The translations under genes were made by a program, and so were the position numbers. The notes under the pieces were generated by a model. It worked only from the letters and a program-made list of their open reading frames with translations, ran no database searches and had not been told where the DNA came from. Shown in pieces: positions 36,068 through 46,059 of a stretch of DNA of 64,000 bases. This stretch comes from Oikopleura dioica. Taxonomy: Eukaryota > Chordata > Appendicularia > Copelata > Oikopleuridae. The stretch spans positions 11,726,501 to 11,790,500 of the forward strand of contig OU015568.1 of NCBI GenBank assembly GCA_907165135.1, read 5' to 3'. The stretch's first letter is position 1. Each line of letters opens with the position of its first letter.

Positions 36068-36916
36068 ATGTCTCGAAACAGCGAATCCGGCTACTCTTCA
36101 GACGAAAACGTCATCTCTCCCCAAGAGCAAATCGCCAAAGATCAGCGACGATTCTCGAAGACTTACGATGTCGAGGAAGAAATGATGCGCTCTGCTAACG
36201 GAATCCTTTACACTGGCAAGCACATCTCTTCTGAAACTCCAGTCGTCATCAAGCAGATTCCTCGAGGAAAGATCTCCCAGTTCAAGCAAGTTCAAGAACG
36301 AGCTGTCCCCAGCGAAATCTACTACCATTTCAAAGCGGCTCAAGCATCCGAGTTTGTCGTACAGCCTTTTGACTGGTACGAGCGACGATCTTCCTTCGTC
36401 CTTGTTATGGAGAGACTCGACGGCTTCATCGACCTCTTCGAATTCTCTAAGAAACACGGTGCTATCAACGAAGAAGCAGTCCGAATCATCGCCGGCCAAT
36501 TGATCACCTGTTGCATGGAGCTCTCCCGTGCCGGCATCTGCCACCGCGACATCAAAGACGAGAACATCCTCATCCACCCAGAGACTCTCGAAATCCGCCT
36601 CATCGACTTCGGATGCGCCAGCCGAGAAGACAACTGCTACACCACCGCCCGCGGAACCCCCTCTTACTGGCCGATCGAATACTTCCAGAACCGACTTCTC
36701 AGCGCCGGGCCACTCACTGTCTGGAGCATTGGAGCAGTCATTTACATCCTTCTCACTGGAAACTGGGAAACAGACCAGACCGGGCTTATGCGACGAAACT
36801 TCCTCGCTGAGCGGACTCTTAACAAATACACTGTCGCCCTTCTCGACCGAATCTTCTGCCCAGACCCGATGAGCAGAATTACAATGGAGGAACTACTCAA
36901 TTGTGGATGGTGCTGA
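36068..36916 (+). CDS. PIM-like serine/threonine protein kinase, intronless
   Basis: A single-exon kinase of 282 residues, about the size of PIM family kinases. Visible motifs: VVIKQIPRG with the ATP-binding lysine, MERLDGFIDLFEF in the hinge region (a PIM-like feature), ICHRDIKDENILI as catalytic loop, LIDFGCAS as DFG motif, GTPSYWPIEY as the activation/P+1 segment and TVWSIGAVIYILLTGN. The Gly-rich loop is poorly conserved (SANGILYTG). The N-terminus is a short Ser/Glu-rich extension. PIM kinases are constitutively active survival and growth kinases. Absence of introns beside multi-exon neighbours suggests a retrocopy origin. AATAAA at 37000-37005 follows. Confidence 0.85.
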   Translation: MSRNSESGYSSDENVISPQEQIAKDQRRFSKTYDVEEEMMRSANGILYTGKHISSETPVVIKQIPRGKISQFKQVQERAVPSEIYYHFKAAQASEFVVQPFDWYERRSSFVLVMERLDGFIDLFEFSKKHGAINEEAVRIIAGQLITCCMELSRAGICHRDIKDENILIHPETLEIRLIDFGCASREDNCYTTARGTPSYWPIEYFQNRLLSAGPLTVWSIGAVIYILLTGNWETDQTGLMRRNFLAERTLNKYTVALLDRIFCPDPMSRITMEELLNCGWC

Positions 36917-37074
36917 AACCAGATTGTAACTTCACTGCCAAAAAATATTTATTTGTACATTTTTACGTTGATACATTTCTGAAAAGTTCTTCCTCAGCCA
37001 ATAAAACCACTGATAAGTTACTTGTTGAGTGCATTTTTTATTTGTCTGCTTAGTGAAAACGATGTGGCAGAAAA

Positions 37075-38099
37075 TTACTTGAAAAGCTTGAGAATGTTTC
37101 GCTTGGTGAACTTTTTACGGCAGGTAGGACATGTCTTCTGAGGTAAATTAGAAAGGCAGTTGAAGCAGGCTATGTGGCCGCATGCAGTGAGAGCAGCTAG
37201 AGGATGAGCTTCACTAAAAACTTCACAACAGATCTTGCAGTTGTCATCCTCATTATTTTCTTCTCCTCCTTTTGACTTCTTCGTCTCAGGTTCGTCTGAT
37301 TCCCCTGACGATTCTAAAAATGATGCTTTTCTAGTCTGTAAAGAGCTACTGTACCAGCGTCGCTGTTATCTTCCTTCATTGCTGCTTTGCTGAGAACCAA
37401 CGATCGCTTTTGAACTTTTTTCCGCCACTTTCTAATCTTCGCTAGCTCTTCCTTGCATTTCTCTGCATCTACTTTTGCTTCCTCAAAGGCTTGACTGGAC
37501 TCTTGAGCCTTTTTCAGAACTTCTTCTACCAATTTTTGATCAACTTCCATTACTTTTCGAGATGATTCCACTTGTTTCTCGGCGTCTTCAACTCTCTTTT
37601 CTACGATACCTTCTTCATCTCTTGTCTCTTCAAAAATTTCGTTGACGATTTTAAGGGTTTCGTATCTGTCTAAAGTAAATATTTAATCAATATAATCACT
37701 TATCACTTGAAGTTTTTCCGATACGTACAGTCATCTGCGCGAAGAGCAGCATTTTCACAGCATGTACCAACGTAGAACTCTCTGTAATTGAGTTGGTCTG
37801 CGCCACAACCTTTTGAACGACCAGCGTAACATTTGAATTTTGCATCTGTCTTTTCAAACTTGGCTTTTTTGGACTCCTCGGGAAACTTTTTCGATGCGCA
37901 ACAGACACAGTATCTGTTACCCTTTATGTTTGCTGTTGATTTTGTAACACTAAAAGTTCGTTAAAGATACAATTTGTAGCTTCGGAAGACTAAATTTATA
38001 TACTTTCACTTACAGTTCGCAAGAAGAACATTTCCCAATTGATCCAAAACAAGCAACATAACTCTCAGTTACACCGAGATTCTTCGATAACCCTTTCAT
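37075..38099 (-). CDS. Cys-rich, coiled-coil, C-terminal RING-finger protein
   Basis: Four exons on the minus strand. Exon 1 starts at 38099 with MKGLSKNLGVTESYVACF and includes CSSC. Exon 2 carries more cysteine pairs (YCVCCASKKF, CCENAALRADD). Exon 3 is a long Glu/Lys-rich coiled coil (VDAEKCKEELAKIRKW). A 42-bp intron (GTACAG..TTTTAG) leads to the last exon, an acidic linker followed by a RING domain: CKICCEVF, CGHIACFNCL, CPTCRKKF. Phases agree at all three introns. A likely E3 ubiquitin ligase by its RING; substrates unknown. I do not recognise the N-terminal Cys-rich module. Confidence 0.78.
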
Positions 38100-39940
38100 C
38101 GTCTGTTTTCACGTGGACATTAGTGGTTAAAAGTACAGTATTTCCACCCAGTCCTCAAAATTGCTTCCACTCAACTCCTCAGACGCGGCGTTCTTCCAGC
38201 GAAAAATTGGCTTGCGCGCTTTACGCGCTTGTCCTCTCGAAAGAATGTGGCTCTCTGATTGGTCAAGCGCGGACGTCTTTCCAAGCGTTCACGTGCGTGA
38301 GAGGATTTCTGAGAGATTTTTACGAAGAATTACGCTATCTTCCTGGCTGAATTTGATGATGAAACTTTATTAATCAATTTTGTGGTTTGTAACGAGTGAT
38401 TTTTTCAGACTTTTTTCGACATGGGACACGAAAACATCTGGTTCGCGCACAAAGGCAAAAACACCAAAGGCCGAGGTACGTTTCTAGGGCTCCTATTCGT
38501 TTTTAAACAGACTTAGACTCGTTACGAGGGTTTTTCTTCGAGAAAAGTAACCTTTTGGGGGCGATTTGAGGATTTTTAGATAGGAAATTTTGATTAGCGA
38601 GGCTCATCATGCTCAAATCCCTTCATTTCCCTCTGAATCTATAAATCCTCTTATCAATCACCATCCTGTCGGGCTCTTCATCCCCGATTGCCTCTGCTTG
38701 AGCAGCCGCGGGTGAAATTCCTGGCCAAAGTCAAAGCTCATTGAAGCAGTCCAAGTTTCAAGCGCGGCGAAGTTCTTTCTGGCCCAGCGCGCTTTTTAGA
38801 ACAGTTCTCGCGGCGATGAGCTCCTTGAATCCGCTTGTAAATTGTCTTTGAGCTCTTCTGGGAACTGCTCTTGGAACTTGTTGTTTCAACGAGTCAAAAT
38901 ATTTGGAACTTTGTTCATTCAAAAGTCACTCTCTTCTGATTTCAGTTGAAGATCGTTCACGAGAATGCGTCATCTTTTGAAAAACTCGAATTTCAATTGA
39001 AATTCGATGAAACTGATTTTCAGTAAAATTTGATGAAGAAAGTTTCAAATATTTCTATCAAGAACCCTCCTTCATCCCTTTTCCGCCAGCTAAAAGCGAC
39101 GGCTTCTACATCTTTTCCTCAAACTTCCCTCGATCGACTTTCGAGATTTTCCTGGAACTGAGAAAATGATGAATTATGAAGTGGTTAGATAACGCTGGCG
39201 AACATGAAATTCACGCTCGACTCGCAAGGAAATCGTACTTGGCACTTTTTCACTGAACCTCTTTTCGCTTCTGATTCTCTGGAATTTTAAGTTGAAGAGG
39301 GGACGAGAATACCGCCTTGAACCTCTTTCCTAATGTTCGTTTTGTACTTTCCAACCGAGTTGCGAACATTCCACTTATAGAATTTTTTAGTTACTAAATA
39401 AAATAACAATTGTCTAACACATAAATTTCTAGGTTTCCGACAGTGCCGAATCCAGAGTTCGAAATCCCGCGTTTGCCCGGGGGAAGATACGGGCACGGGC
39501 AAGAAAGTGAAGATTCCCGAGGGCAAAAGCGGTCACGGGCAAAAAAACGAATTTTCCCGCGGGCCAGGCGGGCACGGGCACAATAAAAAATATTCCCGCG
39601 GGCAAATTCGGGCACGGGCAAGATTCCCGCGAGCTTAAACGGGCACGGGCAGATTCAATGCACCTTATGAAAAAGTGTTTAAACTATTTAAATAGCGTGG
39701 AAATAGACACCAAATACTTGAGGGAGTATATTGAAAACTAATCTGCATACAGAACTGTTATGACGTGCTTTTTTTTAAGGTTAATGAAGTTTTCCAGCCC
39801 ATTTCCGCCTTATAGACCCCCGAACATTATACCTTTACAAATCAACAGAAATTTTAAGAACTTTAACGGTTCAAAATTCTAGAAAACTCCACTTCCGGTC
39901 GGTTCTAGAGCCGGAAATTGACGTAATTTAGGTGTTATGG

Positions 39941-40259
39941 TTTGGCCTCGGACGTAAAAAATCATCACCACCAGCCGGTCGTCGTACGGTTACAAGAGTA
40001 GGCTCATTCGAAAGCTCTTGAACAGGGCTTTCTGTTGGGCTTATCAAAAAACTGGGCCCTGTCCTCCTTTTTCGAGATATTTGATTTTGAAGGTAAGCTT
40101 TGAAAAATATTTTTTAAAATAACTCGTAACAGAAAGGGAGGGCCCAGTTTTTTTATCGGTCAAATAGAAAGCCCTTATCAAGACCTTTCGAATGAGCCCT
40201 CTCATGTTCCCGTACGATGACCGGATGGTGAAAATCGTCTTTTTTACGTCCGAGGCCTA
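39941..40259. mobile_element. fold-back MITE nested in the larger transposon
   Basis: Inverted arms begin GGCCTCGGACGTAAAAAA (39944-39961) and end TTTTTTACGTCCGAGGCC (40240-40257), with imperfect pairing continuing inward for over 100 bp. A 7-bp direct repeat GTTATGG flanks it (39934-39940 and 40260-40266), as expected for a target duplication. Confidence 0.75.
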
Positions 40260-40379
40260 GTTATGGTGAATTATAGAAAATCGCCGTTTGCCCAACTTGG
40301 AGAAGCGGAGATCTTGGGCAAACGGCGATCTGAAAAAAGTTTATATTAATTGATCATTAGACATTATTTGGCTTTTTTA

Positions 40380-40870
40380 ATATCAATCCTGGCTTCTTCA
40401 ACGCCAATCCTGGCTTCACCAACATCAATCATGTTTTCTCCAATATCATCGACACTATATCAATTATGGCTTCTCCATCGCCAATTCTCGCTTCAAATAT
40501 GGCTTCTCCAATGTCCATCCCGGGTTCTTCGACGTCAATCCCGATTTCTCCATCGTCGATCCCGACTTCTCCAACGTCGATCCCGGCTTCATCCATCTCC
40601 ATCTGGGCTTTTTCAACGCCAATTTTATCTTGAAGAAGCCATGATCGACATTCGAGAAGCGATGATTGACAACTGAGAAGCCGGGAGTGACGTTTGAGAA
40701 GCTTGGATTGAAGTAAGTGACGCCCGGATCAGCATTGAAGAAGCCGGGATTGACGCTGGAGATGCCAGGATTCAAGTTTGAGCCACCAAGATTGACGTCT
40801 GAAAAGCTAGGATCGAAGTTTTTGAAGCCGGGATTGAAATAAGTGAAGCTGGGATTGACTGTGAAGAAGA
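40380..40870. repeat. 21-bp minisatellite that switches orientation midway
   Basis: From 40380 to about 40630 a unit like AATCCTGGCTTCTTCAACGCC repeats with a 20-21 bp period. From about 40640 to 40870 the same unit appears as its reverse complement (GAAGCCGGGATTGACG-type). The two halves therefore form a large imperfect palindrome inside the transposon. Confidence 0.75.
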
Positions 40871-41729
40871 CAATAAAAGTTATATGATCAATCAATTTAA
40901 ACTAATTCACATCGCCGTTTGCCCAAGTCGCCGTTTCCCCAAGTTCCCCAAGTTGGGGAAACGGAGACCATTCGGTCGTAGTTTCTAACTAGCTCCTAAA
41001 ACTTGCGATTTAAAAATCCGAATTGATTCAGGGTCGTTTTTATTTTATTTTCTTATTTTGAAAAATAGGCTTGAGATTTAGCAGTAGAAAAAATGTTCCC
41101 CGGGCTGCCCTCGGGAATATTTCGTGCGGGAACGCGGGCAAACCGCCCGTGCCCGTTTATGCCCGCGGGAATCTTCTCATTCATGCCCGTGCCCGTATCT
41201 GCCCGCGGGAAAATTTGTTATAGTGCCCGTGCCCGCTTGGCTCGCGGGAAAATTCGTTTTTGTGCCCGTGACCGTTTTTGCCCCCGGGAATCTTAAATAT
41301 TCTGCCCGTGCCCGCCCGCCCGCCGCCCCCTTGCCCGGGAGCCGCAAAAATTTCGAACTCTGGCCGAATCACTGGCTGCCGATCTGGTCTCATCCGAAAG
41401 TACGGCCTCAACGTCTCTCGACGAGCATTCCGAGAAATCGCTCCCATGGTTGGCTTCCAGAAGCTCGACTAATTTCAGTCGCACCACAAAAAAATACCCT
41501 GATGCCGCTGTTTCTTGCAAAATAAACTCCATCAGATGACTCTAAAAAAACTTACCCCGACTCGCGATTTCATTTGTCATGCATGAATTGTACAGTAATA
41601 AAAAAGTGCGCGAAATGCTTTATTTCCGATAAATCGATCCTTACTCGCCAAGCATATTGCCTTCGAAGCCATTCTTCGAAATTCTCCGAGAAAAAATAAA
41701 TCCAAAACTCATCTTTTCCAAGAGTTTAG

Positions 41730-43269
41730 ATGTCTGATCTTCCGGACGAGATATGGGAGCAAGTCATTTCTTTCCTCCCTTCTACTGGGCCCTCCATCTC
41801 CCATTTTAGCCAGGTCAACTACAGATTCGAGCAGATTGCGCGTACATTTGTGAAAAGAAAGAACAGAAGATTTGAGAAAAAAATTGCTAGGGAGGCTTTC
41901 CAAAGACTTCTCAAAAGATATTGTCTTCCTTGCTTTCCAAAAGTCAAAATTAAAGCCTAATCGAAGCCCTGAGCCATTCAAAAACACGCGCGTCAACTAT
42001 TTAGGCGGGAAACTGTTATCACGAAACTGCCCTCAACCCCGTTATCAGTCCTCTGTCGCTCTGCTCAACGGAGTTTTGTACGTTTTCGGCGGCTATGTTG
42101 ACTTGCAAACGGCTCTGAACGATTCCTGGTATTTTTCGTCAAAGAAAGAGACATGGGATCGCGTCGTCTGTTCCAAAACTCCGCAGGCGAAAGGCGGAGC
42201 GGTGATGGTCGCCGACGAAAAACGAGACAGGTTGATTTTGTTTGGCGGAAAGCTAAGCCAGGGCCCGCAGAGTGCGCTTGCTGCTTTTCGAACAGGTAGA
42301 ATATTCAAAATCCCAAATTGCTCATTTGACAAAAGATGTGGGTCTTTATCCAAACGAGCTGAGCGTCCTGAATGTTCGCGAGAAGAAAAAAGACTGGCTC
42401 AATATTCGCCTGCCGAATACTTCAGAAGGGAGAACTCAAGCTGCTGGCTGCATTCTTCCGAAGCTCGACATTTTCGTTATTGATGGGGGCTCCTTCGACG
42501 AGAGAAACCCCATTGATCCTGATCAAACCCTCGTCCTCGACATTCGAAACGCTTCGCCGACTAGTTGGAGATGGGCGAAAGTCTTTCTCGAAGGCGATAT
42601 TCCTCCCTTTCCCGTAAGCTCCAGCAAAAATAATTCTTCAACTCCAAACAAATTTAAGCGATCGATTCATGCTGTAGTTCCGGTCAGTGATGACTCCCTC
42701 ATTTTCACGAGCAATGTCGTCCGCGATTTCAAACATTGCAAAGTTACTCCCATCGTCGACAATGAATCCGGCAGAAGAAGTTTCAAATTTACATTTACGA
42801 ACATCCGAACTGACCATTCATCTAACATGCCCGCCTATCTCCGTGGAACAAGTTACATTTATTCGATGAGCAAGAGTATTCTTCTTTGGCTTTCACCTGG
42901 TAAATCACTTTCTTTGAGAAAAAAATAAACTGTTCTCAGTGCAAATGTCTGAAGAAGAACCTCAACAATCCGCTCTTGCAATTCATCGATTGATATTTAA
43001 CGAAAGCGACCTTTCTTTTGAAAACTTGCCGCGCGGTGAGAATCTCCGACTGAACACCTCTCCCCTCCCATGTATCCTTGGTTCTTCTCTTCATCTTCTC
43101 AATTCTGGATTCCTCGTCTTTGGCGGTGCTCGTAGGATCAGATATAGTTTGAACATTTTTTCCAAACCAATTTTCAGAGGTCGGCCCTTCTTCTGTCAAC
43201 GTCTGGCACGATCTTTCAGGCATCACGAGCGTGGAGCCAACTAACCACTTGATGTTTCTTCAAATTTAA
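41730..43269 (+). CDS. FBXO42: F-box/kelch protein, FBXO42-like
   Basis: Substrate receptor of an SCF ubiquitin ligase. The first exon starts MSDLPDEIWEQVISFLPS, an F-box. The kelch part begins with PRYQSSVALLNGVLYVFGG and DRLILFGGKLSQGP. A 41-bp intron (GTAGAA..AAAAG, to 42335) leads in phase to the exon with VGLYPNELSVLNVREK, DIFVIDGGSF and SWRWAKVFLEGDIPPFP. The next intron (42901-42941) joins to MSEEEPQQSALAIHRLIF and LNSGFLVFGGA. A further canonical GTAGGA..TTTTCAG intron leads to GPSSVNVWHDLSGITSVEP and the stop at 43267-43269. The order F-box, kelch, then a late FGG repeat fits FBXO42. The join between the F-box exon and the kelch exon (about 41870-41945) is unresolved. Confidence 0.75.
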
Positions 43270-43353
43270 TTTCTTCTCAATTTCTGTAGACGGTGCTTAA
43301 ATTAATTTCTCACCCGACTTTCAAATATCAATTTCATAAAATCCCGTATAAGA

Positions 43354-43974
43354 ATGTCTCGGAAATCGCTCGATAGTTATTCGAAAAAGACGAGATCAAA
43401 TGCGCTGAAAAGGTTGAAAATCGAGCTCGCAGAGTTGAGCTACGCGCCCATGCCGGAGTTTGAAGCCAGTCCTGTTTCTGAGGTAAATCTGCTCCTCTCA
43501 AAATTAACTCAAATCGAAATCAAAGGAAGATTTCTTCGAATGGAACGCTTATATCCATGGCCCTGCGAATTCTCCGTATGAAAACGGAATTTTCAAGTTC
43601 AATATGAAGTTTCCACAAAATTACCCATTCTCTCCCCCTGAATGCAAGTTCATTACGAAGATCTATCACTGCAATGTCAATTCTCTCGGCCTTGTTTGCG
43701 TTGATATTTTGAAGGTAAATCATACTTACTCATAATTCCTCTTTATTGCTTCTCCTAGGATTCCTGGATCCCCTCGTTCACCATTTCCTCGATTCTTCTC
43801 TCAATGCGCACGCTGATGTCTGACCCGAATCCTTACCATCCGCTTGTGGGAACAATTGGACAAATCTTTATTGAAAACAGAGAACTACACGACGATACTG
43901 CCAGAGATTGGACCTCCAAATACGCCATGAACTCTTCTTACAAATTTTCTTTACCTTATTCTCCAAAAAGCTGA
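43354..43974 (+). CDS. ubiquitin-conjugating enzyme E2 (UBE2D/E-like)
   Basis: Exons 43354-43482, 43526-43714 and 43759-43974, all phase 0. The UBC fold is recognisable from FFEWNAYIHGPANSPYENG, FPQNYPFSPPECKFITKI, the active site NSLGLVCVDILKDSW with the catalytic cysteine, ISSILLSMRTLMSDPNPYHP and ARDWTSKYAM. The usual HPN motif upstream of the catalytic cysteine is HCN here (IYHCNVN), so the Pro is replaced by Cys. A basic N-terminal extension and a short C-terminal tail flank the fold. It starts 84 bp after the FBXO42-like stop, in an operon-like arrangement, which is apt because both act in ubiquitination. Confidence 0.88.
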
Positions 43975-44057
43975 CAATTTCTTTCCCTTCGTTCCATCAA
44001 AATATTCTTCCGCCTTTTTCGATAAACCAATTATATATTTTTCCTCCTTTTCAAAGA

Positions 44058-45567
44058 ATGTCGGAAGAAGAGCAGCCGAAAACCGAGTCAACTCCAGCCT
44101 CAGTTCCCGCACCAGTTGAAAGCCCAGCGGCTCCGACCCCAGTTCTCCCCAAAATGGACGTATCGCCAGATCAAACGCCCCTAGAAAGTCCGGAAGCAGA
44201 AGACCTTCCAGACCGAACAATCCCGATTAAAAATTCGCAAGGTAAACCGAAGGCTTTTCTAGATAAATTGATCATAAACACGAAGGTTGCTCATAAAACA
44301 TTAGTTTATTAAAATGAAAGACTTTAAAGCAAATTCTCTCGTAACGGATTAAATATTTAGGCGAGAGTCCTCAAAGATCCACAATTCCAAAGCCAGATGT
44401 TTTGAAAAACGTCCAGCTTCCAAAAGAGTTAATCCCGAATCCAGAAAATCTCGACAAGCTCAAAAGATGGGGCCTAAAACACTACAGGGTAAATCGACAG
44501 AGGATTCAAGAACTCATGGGAACAGCAACGATCACAGCAGAGCCAGACTTAGATCCCAGAGTTGAAAAACTACACGACCATTTAACCAGATACAAAGAAT
44601 TACATCAGGTTAGAGCACCAAAAAGGTGCACACCATCGACATTCTTTTCAGATGGGAGAGGAACTGGCGACGAGATTCAAAGCTCTGACAGCTACTCAAA
44701 AGAAACTCGGCGATTTCTTCTCGGAAATGAGCCTGAAATCGACAGATTTACAGGATGAATTCAGTTACAATGCGGACACACAGGTTTTGCCCCTCATTTT
44801 TCAGTCATTTTTCAACCGTTCGTTTTCAGAAAGCTCTGAGTAAAAATGGAGAAACTCTCAGTTTTTGTCTGGCATCTTTTAATAGCTCTCTTCATACGCT
44901 CATTTTCAAAACGATGGAAGACACCCTAATGATTTGGGCTCAAATATGCAAAAGTTTGTCTATTACCTGAAAAGATTCTTGCATTTACAGTTGTTTGAGC
45001 CCAATTTTCAGACACTTAGAGAATACCAAAAGTCAAGGGTCGAGTTCGACGCGTACAGAACCGATCTTGAAAAGCTACAAGCACTTCAAGGCACGCCAGG
45101 TGCTCCGAAAGACCTAGACCAAAAGCTCGAAACTTCAACAGCCTCATTTGTTCAACGAAAAGAAACGCTCGATAAGTTCAAAGAAGCTCTCATTATCAAG
45201 CTCAAATTACTCGATGAAAATCGACACAAGGTTACTTTTTCGAAAACATGGAAGTGATTCAGCATCTGTTAAGGTTATGTCGAAACAATTACTTTTGCTT
45301 CATAATGGAGTCTCTGCATACTTTGCTGGTAACCAACAAGCCCTAGCCGGGGCTGTTCAAGAATTCTCTGCTCATCTTCAGGTACCTTCCTTGAGTTGTA
45401 TTCACTTTTAAGTTTCAATTACGTTTAGAGTATTTTCAGGCAATAACAGGTTATTTCAAATTGAGCTGGGATAATAACTAGAACCTTTTTGCTCTTTACC
45501 TTTCAATAATCCAATATTTCAGCGCTCAAATGGCCATCAAAAAAGCTTTCTCGAGCAAGCTACATGA
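44058..45567 (+). CDS. ARFIP1: arfaptin (BAR/AH-domain protein)
   Basis: Arfaptins bind Arf/Arl1 and Rac GTPases at the trans-Golgi. Exons: 44058-44241, 44361-44608, 44652-44783, 44830-44931, 45012-45230, 45274-45381, 45523-45567. Signatures are [53 protein letters not shown] joined to [53 protein letters not shown] and a C-terminal SFLEQA. The Pro-rich acidic N-terminus is less conserved, as usual. Phases match throughout. The fourth intron, fixed by homology at 44932-45011, starts with AT rather than GT and ends in CAG, and its ends form an 11-bp inverted repeat. The start lies 83 bp after the E2 stop, after a TTTTCAAAG acceptor that could take a spliced leader. Confidence 0.9.
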
Positions 45568-46059
45568 AATTCACCAGGAAAAAAACACCTCTTCAGCGAT
45601 AGCGTCTTTGCCGATCTTTCCAACCTTTTTTTCCTATTTCTATTCATTCTTCTTATATAAAAATAATTTCCAGTTGTGCAATTTGTTCGTCTTCATCTAT
45701 CCTTGTGCTCCCGAACGACAGCAATTATCCAGAGTTAATTCATAAAAAAATTAAAAATTTGATCTTTTCGGTCATTTGAGAGTTCCGTCTCGTTACGATT
45801 TCCTATCGACCAAAACACGAAGCTCAGACAAAACTAAATTCGATCACCGCATTACTTTTTCTTGGGACTTTCACTGTAATTTAAGTTGCCACAGTATTCA
45901 CGTGTAGTACAGTACATATTCTTCACCCACAGTACAGTTACTCAAGTAATCCCTTATTTACCAACTTTTGCCTATAACGTAAGAAGCTGTGTTTTTTGCA
46001 TCCAACAAGTTCATATCGGAGTCATTCATTCAGTTCCTCATTATTCAGGGTATTAAATC
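45568..46059. other. intergenic, presumed FAM50 promoter
   Basis: No coding signal. Contains two similar GTACAGTA-type words near 45908 and 45932 and leads into the FAM50 start codon at 46060. Confidence 0.35.

Larger units (their letters stand above)
39452..41363. mobile_element. 1.9-kb non-autonomous DNA transposon inserted in RPS29 exon 2
   Basis: Ends are a perfect 14-bp inverted repeat, CCAGAGTTCGAAAT at 39452-39465 and its reverse complement at 41350-41363. They are flanked by a 6-bp target-site duplication CCGAAT (39446-39451 and 41364-41369). Subterminal regions on both sides hold mirrored arrays of GGGCACGGGC and CCCGCGGG motifs (39480-39650 and 41100-41340). No transposase frame is visible; the interior is a nested fold-back element, a 16-bp hairpin (40280-40295 with 40314-40329) and a 21-bp minisatellite. 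The intact ends and duplication point to a fairly recent insertion. Confidence 0.9.
38421..41472 (+). pseudogene. RPS29: ribosomal protein S29 (uS14) gene interrupted by a transposon
   Basis: Exon 1 (38421-38475) encodes MGHENIWFAHKGKNTKGR and ends in phase 1 before GTACGT. After a 957-bp intron, exon 2 starts at 39433 (FRQCR) but is cut at 39451 by a 1.9-kb element. It resumes at 41370 with GLIRKYGLN and ends VGFQKLD at the TAA (41470-41472). The two exon halves join without loss if the element and one copy of its CCGAAT target duplication are left out. The inferred product would be 58 residues, as expected for S29, a 40S subunit protein. Only the first of the four zinc-knuckle cysteines is kept in place. 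I see no normal splice sites that would remove the element, so this copy looks disrupted; an intact copy may exist elsewhere. Confidence 0.8.
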
